20,177 nt of DNA from Methanobacterium sp. PtaU1.Bin097 (GCA_002067325.1 MVQY01000115.1:1-20177), one strand, 5' to 3'; positions 1-7,593 are shown, counted from the stretch's first letter. Numbers and translations are program-made. Notes: generated by a model not told the origin, from the sequence alone.

Positions 1-1
1 T

Positions 2-1336
2 TACGAGGGTGTTAGAAGTTTTGCCTTTGTCACAACCAAAGTCACAGACGAGATCTTACGGTACTGGCTGGATCAAGAAAATAAGACTGATAGTAATGGT
101 AATCTGCTCTATCCTGATGGGCCTATGAGAGCGGCTTATGGAACTTTCCTAACCTCTTTACTGATGATTAAAGCCCATGATATGGTCGCTGATCAGGCAG
201 CGGCGGAGTTTAATGTTACCTGGACACGGACCACCCCTATTGTAGTTTCAGTGTATGACGATGCTTACAGTAATGTTATGACCTTAGAATGCGATCATCG
301 CTTTGGAATGGATGTAGTTGGTGACCCACAGAACATTGTAGCATTCCGTTATGCATGTTCATCCGCCATTAATCCTATTGAGCATTGGGTTATGCAAACA
401 TTATTCCCTGGTGATGGCAGCACGTCAATAACGATTGGTTTGGGTAAGATAATTTTGAGTGGTGAAATGGTTGACGTCTTTATAAGTAATGGTTACATGG
501 TGATGAAATCAGAGGATAACACTCTATTTTTGGTGATTGATCCAGTGACTGGTATTGTAAGGGATGTGATGATAACTGACATACCAATGTCCGGTGCTTA
601 CTGTTTCAGTGACCTACAAACAGAATGGGTTGTTGACCATTGTAACAACTTATTAGAAAATCCACCTGACTGGATGAAATATACTACATTTGCAGGTTTA
701 GCAATTGGAACGGTAGCTACTGCAGCTGAAACAGCAGGAATGGGTGCTACAATCCTTGCTTTAGCATCAAATCCTGTGGGATGGGTGATTGGGTTTGCTA
801 TTATCGATGCTTATTTAATCTGGAACTATCCAGATATAGCCATACCAGCAAACCTAAAAGCAATACCATTTTTTGGGCAATTATTAGCATTATATTCTCT
901 TCAATCAATAATAAGGGGTCAAGGAGAACCTTTAACTCCAGGTAGACTGGAGCAATCCTTTTTAGAAGGTGCCAATTTATTAATATCAATATCTGAAAAT
1001 GATTATGGAGAACTATATGATTTACTTAATCAAAAGAAGGAACAAGCATCTATTTATGGTCCTTTATTGAATAAACAACTTGATGATTATAAAAAGAGTC
1101 AGGCTGCACTACCACCGCCAAAGGGAGATAAAGCAGAATTTTTGAAGAATTTGTATAATAAGGCTGTAGATTTGATTAATGAAGGGTTAAGTGACGTATA
1201 TGCTGGTAATTATGTTAAAGGTATAATGAAAATATCATTAGGAACTGGAGGAATTTATTATTGGGGATCCTATATTTTAATTGATCTAGTGCCTGAAGAA
1301 GCTTGGCATCAAATAATCAATGAAAGTAATAATTGA
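2..1336 (+). CDS. Partial surface-type protein, C-terminal part (5' end outside window)
   Basis: The reading frame is open from base 2 with no stop, so the Met at 125 is internal and the gene begins left of the window. I see no catalytic motif and do not recognise a named family. The first ~145 visible residues form a polar module (core words TLECDHRFGMDVVGDP and FRYACSSAINPIEH) that recurs in the broken copy at 2471-2831, so it is a repeated module in this genome. Further on, around window bases 690-830, is a long hydrophobic Ala/Gly-rich stretch (FAGLAIGTVATAAETAGMGA and onward) that could be one or two membrane helices. After it comes a Lys/Glu-rich helical segment and another hydrophobic patch near the end. 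Inference: a cell-surface or membrane-anchored protein. Function is unknown. The frame is certain; the identity is not. Confidence 0.8.
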   Translation, partial: YEGVRSFAFVTTKVTDEILRYWLDQENKTDSNGNLLYPDGPMRAAYGTFLTSLLMIKAHDMVADQAAAEFNVTWTRTTPIVVSVYDDAYSNVMTLECDHRFGMDVVGDPQNIVAFRYACSSAINPIEHWVMQTLFPGDGSTSITIGLGKIILSGEMVDVFISNGYMVMKSEDNTLFLVIDPVTGIVRDVMITDIPMSGAYCFSDLQTEWVVDHCNNLLENPPDWMKYTTFAGLAIGTVATAAETAGMGATILALASNPVGWVIGFAIIDAYLIWNYPDIAIPANLKAIPFFGQLLALYSLQSIIRGQGEPLTPGRLEQSFLEGANLLISISENDYGELYDLLNQKKEQASIYGPLLNKQLDDYKKSQAALPPPKGDKAEFLKNLYNKAVDLINEGLSDVYAGNYVKGIMKISLGTGGIYYWGSYILIDLVPEEAWHQIINESNN

Positions 1337-1386
1337 ATTTCTCATTTCAGTATACTTGAATATATAATTTTTTAAGAGGCATTTAT

Positions 1387-2373
1387 ATGAGTTTAATCAG
1401 TGATTTTAGAATGAATTCAAAAATTAAAAGGGCTTATCAATTGTTTAATGAAGGTAAGTATCAAAAGGCATTGGATTATTATGAAAAGATTTTAGAAACG
1501 GATTCAAATTATGTTGATGCGTGGCAGGGTAAGGCTGTGGTTTTAGAACGGCTTGGAGATTATTCAAGAGCATTAGATGCTAATAAAAATGTATTGAAGT
1601 TGGATTCAGGGCATGTTGATGCATGGATTAGTAAAGGGATGATTCTAAGAGGACTCGGTAAATATCAGGAAGCTTTAGAAGCATTAATAAGAGCTTTGAA
1701 ATTGGATCCAGGAAATATTAGTGCATTGAATAGTAAATGCATTATTTTGGAAGATTTTGGTGAATATGAAAAGGCAATTGAATGTTATGATGAAATAATC
1801 AAATTAAATCCACAGAGAACAAAATCATGGTTAAGTAAAGGAGTTTTCCTGTCAAGAATTGGTAGATATGGGGCTTTGGAGTGTTTTGATAAAGTTTTGG
1901 AGTTGGATGATAAGTTTATTGAAGCATGGTATTTTAAAGGTATAACCTTATTAGAATTTAAGGAGTATGAAGAAGCTTTACCCTGTTTTGATAGAGTTTT
2001 GGAGTTGGATGATAAGTTTATTGAAGCATGGTATTTTAAAGGTGTCACTTTAGATGAAGTTAAAAAGTATGGTGAAGCTTTGGATTGTTTTAATAGAGTC
2101 ATTAAATTAGATTCACAGTTTGATGCTGTGTGGGCAAGTAAAGCCGTGACGTATGATTCAATTGGGAAATATGGGGAAGCGCTTGAATGCATTGATAAAG
2201 CTTTAAAATTGAATCCAGAAAGTGTTGGGATATTATATACTAAAGGAAATATCCTTAAACATCTTAATAGAGTTCAAGAAGCTTTGGATTATTTCAATAA
2301 ATCTTTAGAGTTGGATCCTGATTTTGAGCCTGCTAAAAAAGCTAAAGAAGAGATTTTGGCTTCTATTTCTTAA
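1387..2373 (+). CDS. Tetratricopeptide repeat (TPR) protein
   Basis: 328 residues built almost wholly of 34-residue TPR units (about nine) with the usual W/Y-x-x-KG, A-L and LDP-type positions, for example KALKLNPESVGILYTKG. There is no signal peptide, membrane segment or enzyme domain, so a cytoplasmic protein-protein interaction scaffold is likely; the partner is unknown. One unit (IGRYGALECFDKVLELD) is one residue short where its neighbours read KYGEALEC or EYEEALPC. Two adjacent units are almost identical in DNA, a recent duplication or conversion. ATG 1387 follows a TATA-like TATATAATTT at 1361-1370 by only about 20 bases, so the leader would be very short. The gene lies between two direct copies of the surface-protein module. 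TPR identity is certain. Confidence 0.93.
   Translation: MSLISDFRMNSKIKRAYQLFNEGKYQKALDYYEKILETDSNYVDAWQGKAVVLERLGDYSRALDANKNVLKLDSGHVDAWISKGMILRGLGKYQEALEALIRALKLDPGNISALNSKCIILEDFGEYEKAIECYDEIIKLNPQRTKSWLSKGVFLSRIGRYGALECFDKVLELDDKFIEAWYFKGITLLEFKEYEEALPCFDRVLELDDKFIEAWYFKGVTLDEVKKYGEALDCFNRVIKLDSQFDAVWASKAVTYDSIGKYGEALECIDKALKLNPESVGILYTKGNILKHLNRVQEALDYFNKSLELDPDFEPAKKAKEEILASIS
1882..2043 (+). repeat. Near-identical 60-bp direct repeat, one TPR unit apart
   Basis: Bases 1882-1941 and 1984-2043 match at 59 of 60 positions. The only mismatch is A/G just after TGTTTTGATA. They are offset by 102 bp, exactly one 34-residue TPR unit. Other units in the gene have diverged much more, so this pair reflects a recent unit duplication or gene conversion. 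Confidence 0.9.
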
Positions 2374-2470
2374 GTTCATATATTTGCACAAAAATCCAAA
2401 GATATTCTTACAAAATAGTGAATTAACTCAGAGAAAGGATATATAAATAAATAGGGCAATTTTGCTTAAA

Positions 2471-2831
2471 GGGCTATGAGGGCGGCTTATGGAACTTTCC
2501 TCAGTTCTCTTTTAATGATTAAAGCCCATGATATGGTGGCTGATCAGGCAGCGGCGGAGTTTAATGTAACCTGGACACGGACTACTCCTATTGTGGTTTC
2601 AGTGTATGATGATGCTTACAGTACCATTTTGACCTTAAAATGTGATCATCGTTTTGGAATGGATGTAATCGGCGATCCAAGCAGTGTTTTGGCGTTTCGT
2701 TATGCGTGTTCATCTGCCATTAATCCTATTGAACACCAGGTTATGGAAACGTTATTCCCTGGGATGGTACTTCTATTACGATTGGTTTAGGTCGATTTAT
2801 CTCAACACCCAAAAAATTTACAACTCGATAA
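2471..2831 (+). pseudogene. Truncated, frameshifted copy of the surface-protein module
   Basis: From GGGCTATGAG the sequence matches the left-edge gene from base 119 on, at roughly 85% by eye, with many synonymous changes (YDDAYS, CDHRFGMDV, RYACSSAINPIEH are kept). Upstream of 2471 the similarity stops and the frame meets a TAA at 2467. At 2762/2763 one base is missing relative to the parent (CCTGG-GATGG against CCTGGTGATGG), which makes the current frame end at 2790. If the base is restored, the frame reads DGTSITIGLGRF and then diverges to a stop at 2831. It therefore lacks its 5' part, has a frameshift and has a foreign tail. No start signal precedes it. A relic of duplication or recombination is the simplest reading. 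Confidence 0.85.
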
Positions 2832-2964
2832 GGCAATTCTGTTAAGTCAATCAGCAAGTACATTATTAACAGATTGACGAGTTAAAAGCATAAATAATAG
2901 TTTTTATAATATTAATTAACAAGTAATAAGTACATATCAAATTTATTTGAATCAGGTGACTCCC

Positions 2965-3597
2965 TTGTATATCGTTTTAACTGGCGATTTGAAGTCTTCT
3001 AAAAAAATCGAAAACAGGTCTATCGTTCAAGAAAACCTAAAAACCGCATTAAATTATATCAACTACGAATTTTCCGATTATATAGCCACGGAATTTAAGA
3101 TCATAGGTGGAGATGGTTTTCAGGGGATGATCTCTTCTCCAATCATTATCTTCGATTTATATTTCACACTATTTGAAAAAATCGACCACCCATTTTATCT
3201 TGGAATAGGGATAGGAGAAATATCCACTCGTTTAAGTGAAAATATCGAAGAGATAGATGGTAAGGCATTTCATTTTTCATCAAACGCTCTAGAAATAGCC
3301 AAACGAAAGAAAAGATGGATAGTAATAGAAAGCCGTTTAGTTTATAACGATTTATTCGAGAGTGTTTTAAATTTATCCTTTGAAATAATGTGGGATTGGA
3401 CCAAAAGAAGAAAAGAAATTATTATATTTTATAGAAAAAATCAGGAAAGCAGTACCGCAATTGAAGAAGCTTCTATTAAGTTTAAGGTCAAAACCCGAAC
3501 CATTTATCACACTTTAGAATCGGGCAAGTATTCTTTACTAAAATATGCTGAAAATACATTTAAAAAGGCAATTAATGAAGATTGGTCCAAACTTTGA
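2965..3597 (+). CDS. SatD family protein
   Basis: The start is chosen at TTG 2965, because AGGTGA (2954-2959) lies five bases upstream and the protein then begins MYIVLTGDLKSS, the expected SatD start. A frame-compatible TTG at 2947 and GTG at 2956 lack such a site. Family features visible: TGDLKSS near the N-terminus, IGGDGFQG near residue 50, YLGIGIGEIST near residue 80 and IDGKAF near residue 97. The usual GDEFQG has Gly in place of Glu here. The last ~45 residues (AIEEASIKFKVKTRTIYHTL) look like a helix-turn-helix, so DNA binding is possible. In streptococci SatD is encoded beside SatE and linked to acid tolerance; the molecular function is unsettled. The next gene here is a SatE-like membrane protein, which supports the call. 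A TATA-like TTTTTATAAT lies at 2901-2910. Confidence 0.8.
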   Translation: MYIVLTGDLKSSKKIENRSIVQENLKTALNYINYEFSDYIATEFKIIGGDGFQGMISSPIIIFDLYFTLFEKIDHPFYLGIGIGEISTRLSENIEEIDGKAFHFSSNALEIAKRKKRWIVIESRLVYNDLFESVLNLSFEIMWDWTKRRKEIIIFYRKNQESSTAIEEASIKFKVKTRTIYHTLESGKYSLLKYAENTFKKAINEDWSKL

Positions 3598-3654
3598 ACC
3601 TTTGGATCAATATTCAAATTTGAAATGAATTCACTTCAATTTACAAATTGACAC

Positions 3655-3697
3655 AAATAAACTTCAAAATCATCATTTTGATTAAAATAAACTTCAA
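3655..3697. repeat. Direct repeat enclosing a small hairpin, between SatD and SatE-like genes
   Basis: AAATAAACTTCAA occurs at 3655-3667 and again at 3685-3697, a 30-bp period. Between and overlapping them, TCAAAAT (3664-3670) and ATTTTGA (3675-3681) form an inverted repeat with a CATC loop. It could be a regulator site or an RNA hairpin in the intercistronic region; no function can be assigned. Confidence 0.5.
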
Positions 3698-3709
3698 GAA
3701 GACAGAGGG

Positions 3710-4058
3710 ATGTATAACAAATTTTTAATTTTAATTTATGGATACTTTATACTAGTATGGTTTGGAATGATAATCAAATACATACTACAATATATGGGAG
3801 TGAATGAAAGTAAAGTAGAAGGTATTAAAAATGGAGGGTTTGTTATAGGCCTTCTTGAACGAATTTTAAATTTTTAGTTTTGTCTTAACAAACCAATACG
3901 CAGCAATAGCCTTCATATTCGCTGCAAAGTCACTTGCAAGATTCAAAGAATTGGAGAAAAGAGATATTGCAGAATACTATTTACTGGGAACTTTTATAAG
4001 CATAACATCTGCGGTTGTTTTAGGGATATTTTTTGTAATTTTATTTGGTTACATATGA
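3710..4058 (+). pseudogene. SatE-like small membrane protein, interrupted by one frameshift
   Basis: ATG 3710 (AGAGGG just upstream) opens a 55-codon frame that stops at 3875-3877. Dropping one T from the T5 run at 3871-3875 joins it to a frame that runs to TGA 4056-4058, giving about 115 residues. The joined protein has an N-terminal helix (FLILIYGYFILVWFGMII), the words GFVIGLLERIL, then TNQYAAIAFIFAAKSLARF, KRDIAEYYLLGT and a final helix ending VILFGYI. The LER...YAAI.F..AAKS.ARF..L...AEYYL.GT pattern matches the C-terminal membrane half of SatE/DUF3307-type proteins encoded beside SatD. The soluble N-terminal DUF3307 half is absent. A real pseudogene, a sequencing error in the T-run and programmed slippage are all possible. 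Confidence 0.72.
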
Positions 4059-4107
4059 TTTTTTACATATAGTAGTCGTCATGGAAAACTTAACATGAAA
4101 TAATATC

Positions 4108-4138
4108 TGACAGTTATAAAAAGGATGTAGAACTGTCA
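4108..4138. repeat. Inverted repeat TGACAGTT/AACTGTCA
   Basis: TGACAGTT at 4108-4115 is perfectly inverted at 4131-4138, with a 15-base spacer. It lies in the 181-bp gap between the SatE-like gene and the convergent protease gene. It may be a terminator hairpin or a protein site; no downstream T-run follows directly. No other gene is seen in 4059-4239. Confidence 0.4.
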
Positions 4139-4219
4139 ATTCTTAAAATAAGAATATCAGGACAGTATTCGAAAAAACTGTTAATGCTAAATTTTTAATG
4201 TCGCACACTATATATCAAT

Positions 4220-4227
4220 AAAAAAAA
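4220..4227 (-). terminator. T8-run terminator of the M48 protease gene
   Basis: Eight A on the given strand, so eight T on the minus strand, 13-20 bases after the TGA of the protease gene. Archaeal RNA polymerase terminates at such non-template T-runs without needing a hairpin. Confidence 0.55.
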
Positions 4228-4239
4228 CCTTTATTTTAT

Positions 4240-5652
4240 TCAGTTCCTCCTGAAAGATCCCAGGAAACCACCGAACACATCCTTAATAGACTGTAGCAGG
4301 GGATTTTTAACCTGGGGGGCTGTTTTCATACCTTCTAACCTGTCCACTCGGAAGTATATTGGGGGGTGGGTGTCGAAGGATAGCCAGGTGGGGATCCTGG
4401 TCATTGCGGATCTTTCCATCTGTAACCGGGCGTATCCTATCTTTCTAAGCGCGGAGGCCAGTACTTCTGGCTGTCCGATCTTCATGGCACTGACCAGGTC
4501 GGCCCGGGTCTCGAAGAACTTACCGATGAAGAAAATCACCAGGAAAGCCACTATGATGTAGATAATGGGGTTTATAAGGACGATGGGTAGGAAGATGGTG
4601 AACCTCAAAATGAATTCCAGGGATATTATACTGAATAGTACCAGCGGGTCCCTTCCCTGGAGATGGCCCAGTTCATGTCCCAGTACACTGAGTATCTCAT
4701 CTTCCTCTAATTGCACCAATAATCCAGTGGTTATCAGTACGAGTCCCCTGCGGGGGCTGGGGCCGGTGGCCGCTGCATTGGGTACCATGGTATTGGAGAG
4801 CACTATTTTAGGCACTGGTAAGTCGAATTTGTCTGTGGCTCTTTTGACCAGGCTGTATACATCGATTACCTTGTTTATCCTGCTTTCTGGGTTGCACAGG
4901 AAGCCGTAGTACTCCATGACTTCCTCCCCTACCTGGCAGGTGGGCTCTTTACCCACGGCTAAGGTCCTATCGTAGATCTCCTTCTTCATCCTGGTGATGG
5001 TTTCCTTGCCGAATTTCTCCTGGAACTCCTTATATTCCTCTACTGGGAGCTGGTATTCTATGATGTGCACCTGGGGGTTTTCTGGTGTGATCCTCCACTT
5101 GTTCCGGAGGAGGAATAAACGGTCGGATAGGAGTACGATGGCGAGCTGGAATATTATAATTGCAGCAACAGCATATACCAGGCCTAATGTTAAAAATAGG
5201 GCGATGTTTACCAGGAAGAATAGGATGTAGATGAGGATCATGTTGCTGCTGAAGAGCCGGTCGGACATCCTTTTACGGGTGGATGGGGGTTCTTCCGGTA
5301 TCACATCCTTCCCCTCTATCCAGGCGAAGTAGAGTGTGGAGTGGCGTAGGTTATCCTCGAAGAACTGTACTAAAAAGAACAGGTCTTCCTTTATAACATC
5401 CAGAAATTCTGGGGAAGCACCATCTGGTGTTAATATTAACTGTAGGGGGTTGGTGGATAGGACTTCCACCTGTATGGTTCCCTGTTTTTCTGGTTCATGG
5501 GCAGTGAATAATAGCCGGTCACTTTGCAGGTCAACATGGGTGAAGGTGTCCTTCTTGGTCACCAGGTAGTTCTCATTGATAAATTCCAGTACTTCCCTCA
5601 TGTGGGCTGGGGCTATCTCCACATCTACGGTGAATATCTTCTGTTCTGGCAT
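4240..5652 (-). CDS. M48 family membrane metalloprotease (HtpX/Ste24-like)
   Basis: Zinc-dependent endopeptidase, probably acting in membrane-protein quality control. The start is taken at ATG 5652 because GGGAGAAGAA lies directly before it; a TTG at 5679 and an ATG at 5664 in the same frame have no such site. From 5652 the protein is 470 residues. HELGH at residues 326-330 supplies the two zinc histidines and the catalytic Glu. FETRAD at 380-385 carries the third ligand Glu. Two helices precede the catalytic domain (about 137-178) and one or two long hydrophobic stretches lie between HELGH and ETRAD, as in HtpX. The first ~130 residues are a soluble domain that I do not recognise and that makes the protein much longer than HtpX (~290). 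A TATA-like TATTATAAACT (minus strand) sits near 5709-5719. Confidence 0.92.
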   Translation of the reverse strand: MPEQKIFTVDVEIAPAHMREVLEFINENYLVTKKDTFTHVDLQSDRLLFTAHEPEKQGTIQVEVLSTNPLQLILTPDGASPEFLDVIKEDLFFLVQFFEDNLRHSTLYFAWIEGKDVIPEEPPSTRKRMSDRLFSSNMILIYILFFLVNIALFLTLGLVYAVAAIIIFQLAIVLLSDRLFLLRNKWRITPENPQVHIIEYQLPVEEYKEFQEKFGKETITRMKKEIYDRTLAVGKEPTCQVGEEVMEYYGFLCNPESRINKVIDVYSLVKRATDKFDLPVPKIVLSNTMVPNAAATGPSPRRGLVLITTGLLVQLEEDEILSVLGHELGHLQGRDPLVLFSIISLEFILRFTIFLPIVLINPIIYIIVAFLVIFFIGKFFETRADLVSAMKIGQPEVLASALRKIGYARLQMERSAMTRIPTWLSFDTHPPIYFRVDRLEGMKTAPQVKNPLLQSIKDVFGGFLGSFRRN

Positions 5653-5929
5653 TTCTTCTCCCATGGTCAGATTTTTCAAGTGGTTTATTAGTCAATTTTT
5701 TTAAGTAGTTTATAATATGTCCCTGCATTTAAAAAAATGGTTCTATTATTCCCACGCCAATTTTTAATTCTCCATAGGAATTAATTCTCCACATCCTATT
5801 CGGACTCATATTATGATTAATCCGTTGTTAAGTATTATAATGGGTAAATATTTACGTCTCTGTCACAGAATCGTATTTTGAAACTCTAATTAGATGCTTT
5901 TTTGTAAAATTTGAACTTTGGTTAAAATT
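5653..5929. promoter_or_regulatory. Divergent promoter region between M48 protease and NucS genes
   Basis: An A/T-rich gap of 277 bp without a supported gene. For the minus gene the best TATA-like element is at 5709-5719. For NucS no single element stands out, although several T/A-rich stretches occur at 5890-5910. Small repeats of AATTCTCCA/TTAATTCTCCACA occur at 5767-5790. No terminator is expected because transcription diverges. Confidence 0.4.
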
Positions 5930-6682
5930 ATGTTACTGAAAATTGAACATAACCCCACAAATTTAGAAGCCACCGAGCTAATAAACGAAGCAATCTCCAA
6001 AAGAGCCTTCATGATACTGGTTGTCTGCTGTAAAGTTAACTATGAGGGTAGGGCAACCAGTAAACTTGGCTTCGGGGAAAGAACAGTGTTGATTAAAGGG
6101 GATGGATCCTTCATAATTCACCAGGATCGCAACCTGGAACCAATTAACTGGCAGCCCCCTCGCACCAAAATAGGGGTGAAGCTGGAGGATGATGTAATTA
6201 AGATCATGGGCAAGCGACGAAAACCCAAGGAACAGTTGGAACTGGTAATCCGCAACGTCCACCTGATCTCTTATCATTTAGGATCTGATACCAAGGATAT
6301 TGAACTGGCCGGCTACGAGGAAGACATGCGCCAGATGATCATGGACAACCCCGAGCTAATTGAGAAGGGCTTCCGGCCCACATCCAAGGAATACCAAACA
6401 CCCCAGGGATTCATCGATATCCTGGGGAAGGATGATGCTGGTAAGTTGGTGGTCCTGGAACTTAAAAGCCGTAAAGCAGGTGTCAATGCTGTTAAACAGC
6501 TGCTGAGGTATGTGGACTGCTTTTCTGATAATAAAGAATTTGTGAGAGGTATCCTAGTTTCTCCATCGATAACTGAAGAGGCCAAAGAAATTTTAAATGA
6601 ATACCAGATGGAACATATATCCTTATCCCCTCCTAAGGAATTGAAGGTTAAAAGCAGTACTACTCTGGATTATTTCTTTTGA
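5930..6682 (+). CDS. nucS: Endonuclease NucS/EndoMS, mismatch-specific
   Basis: NucS/EndoMS makes a double-strand cut at mismatched bases and acts with PCNA, in place of MutS/MutL in many archaea. ATG 5930 (MLLKIEHNP) is chosen; the frame also has a TTG at 5918, and no clear ribosome-binding site decides between them. The N-terminal DNA-binding domain shows the family pattern GRATSKLGFGERTVLIKGDG and INWQPP (the conserved Trp near residue 74). The C-terminal nuclease domain has GFIDILG with Asp ~163 and VVLELKSRKAG with Glu ~177 and Lys ~179, then AVKQLLRYVD. Together these are the D-ExK metal site of the RecB-like fold. At 250 residues it is of normal length. It is intact and no key residue is missing. 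Only the start is uncertain. Confidence 0.95.
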   Translation: MLLKIEHNPTNLEATELINEAISKRAFMILVVCCKVNYEGRATSKLGFGERTVLIKGDGSFIIHQDRNLEPINWQPPRTKIGVKLEDDVIKIMGKRRKPKEQLELVIRNVHLISYHLGSDTKDIELAGYEEDMRQMIMDNPELIEKGFRPTSKEYQTPQGFIDILGKDDAGKLVVLELKSRKAGVNAVKQLLRYVDCFSDNKEFVRGILVSPSITEEAKEILNEYQMEHISLSPPKELKVKSSTTLDYFF

Positions 6683-6710
6683 TGGATCAACGTTCTATGC
6701 ATTAAGGAAA

Positions 6711-6717
6711 TTTTTTT
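6711..6717 (+). terminator. T7-run after nucS
   Basis: Seven T about 30 bases after the nucS stop. The same bases (TTTTTTTATA) could instead be the TATA element for the next gene, about 100 bases upstream of its start. Confidence 0.4.
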
Positions 6718-6813
6718 ATAGGTAAAACAACCAACGATGATTAGACAGATTTAAGGAAAATAACCTGATTTGTTGGTTACTTGTCAATATAAAAAATTAT
6801 CTGAGGGAACCCA

Positions 6814-7386
6814 ATGGCCTACTGGATCTGTGAAAAATGTAAGCTCCATATACCGACTACGAGTCAACATAAGATAAATAAGAAATGCAAATGCGGGGGC
6901 CAACTGATTTGGCATGATAAATTGCCACAAAACTCTGAAGAAGAGGAGAGTTACTATTATAAAGAGATAAGCCCCTTCATGCATAAGATAATTAAGGGAT
7001 ATGAATCTGCCATATCCCGGATCATACTCAACTGTGTCGATGAAGTATATTTCCCGGTGAGCACCAAGATCACCATGTTAATCTTACAGGGAAACCTCAC
7101 ACCATTCATCACCAAGTACCAGTTAAACGAACTGGAAACCTATTCCATGCTCTCCAATTTCACACAGAAGCAATTATTAACCATTTTAGATACCCTGATT
7201 ACTTATAACTTCTTAAAACTGGAGCACCAATCCCGTTACAGTGACAAGCCTGTCTCCAACCTGAGGGATGAGGGTATGAACTACGTGAGTATTCTGAAGC
7301 TTACCAATGAGGGTGAAGCGTTCTTAAACAGTGATGAAAACATGTACCTGGGTTTCCTGGATAAACTGGGAATATTGAAAGGGTAA
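6814..7386 (+). CDS. Zinc-ribbon plus winged-helix protein (RQC-like C-terminus)
   Basis: 190 residues; ATG 6814 follows GAGGGA at suitable spacing. The N-terminus is a small zinc ribbon: CEKC (Cys6, Cys9) and CKCGG (Cys25, Cys27). The C-terminal half, from about residue 95, is a helical/winged-helix domain: QKQLLTILDTLITYNFLKLE, then YVSILKLTNEGEAFL. That last pattern resembles the RQC winged helix of RecQ helicases (a helix pair, then Y.vL.LT..G..fL). No helicase motifs are present. Inference: a nucleic-acid-binding or regulatory protein. It lies 131 bp downstream of nucS on the same strand, but a T-run between them argues for separate transcripts. The family is not named with confidence. 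Confidence 0.75.
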   Translation: MAYWICEKCKLHIPTTSQHKINKKCKCGGQLIWHDKLPQNSEEEESYYYKEISPFMHKIIKGYESAISRIILNCVDEVYFPVSTKITMLILQGNLTPFITKYQLNELETYSMLSNFTQKQLLTILDTLITYNFLKLEHQSRYSDKPVSNLRDEGMNYVSILKLTNEGEAFLNSDENMYLGFLDKLGILKG

Positions 7387-7455
7387 TACCAGTTCTAGGG
7401 AATATTGAAGGGTAACATCGTATTTCTGGGAACATTAAAGGGTAACATCCAAGTT
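7366..7455 (+). repeat. Three degenerate ~30-bp tandem copies of the gene's 3' end
   Basis: Copies start at 7366 (CTGGGAATATTGAAAGGGTAA), 7395 (CTAGGGAATATTGAAGGGTAA) and 7426 (CTGGGAACATTAAAGGGTAA). The first contains the last codons and stop of the preceding gene. The next two are non-coding echoes of it, each with its own GGGTAA. Confidence 0.75.
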
Positions 7456-7473
7456 CCATTAGCTGTACTTCAT

Positions 7474-7488
7474 CGTAATCCTATTACG
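7474..7488 (+). other. Short hairpin CGTAAT-CCT-ATTACG
   Basis: A perfect six-base inverted repeat with a three-base loop in the gap upstream of the sensor kinase gene, followed by GGGGCTTTAAGATTTT. It may end the upstream transcript or serve as a protein site; it is short enough to be chance. Confidence 0.3.
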
Positions 7489-7510
7489 GGGCTTTAAGAT
7501 TTTAAGTAAA

Positions 7511-7550
7511 GATATAAATATTATTGATAACGTAGTTTGTTATTATCAAT
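7511..7550 (+). promoter_or_regulatory. TATA box and inverted repeat before the sensor kinase gene
   Basis: GATATAAATA at 7511-7520 is a good archaeal TATA element, about 75 bases before the ATG. ATTGATAA (7523-7530) is inverted as TTATCAAT (7543-7550), so the pair sits over the expected transcription start 25-30 bases downstream of TATA. That is a typical place for a repressor to block initiation. Confidence 0.45.
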
Positions 7551-7593
7551 TGTTTAAACCAATGTTCTAAATAAAAGGTTAAGGGTCTTTGAA

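Noticed and set aside
125..1336. A complete gene starting at ATG 125
   Set aside because: The same frame is open to base 2 with protein-like sequence and there is no ribosome-binding site, so this Met is internal.
4565..4909. Plus-strand open frame inside the protease gene
   Set aside because: Shadow of the M48 gene; the opposite strand carries the clear HELGH and ETRAD motifs.
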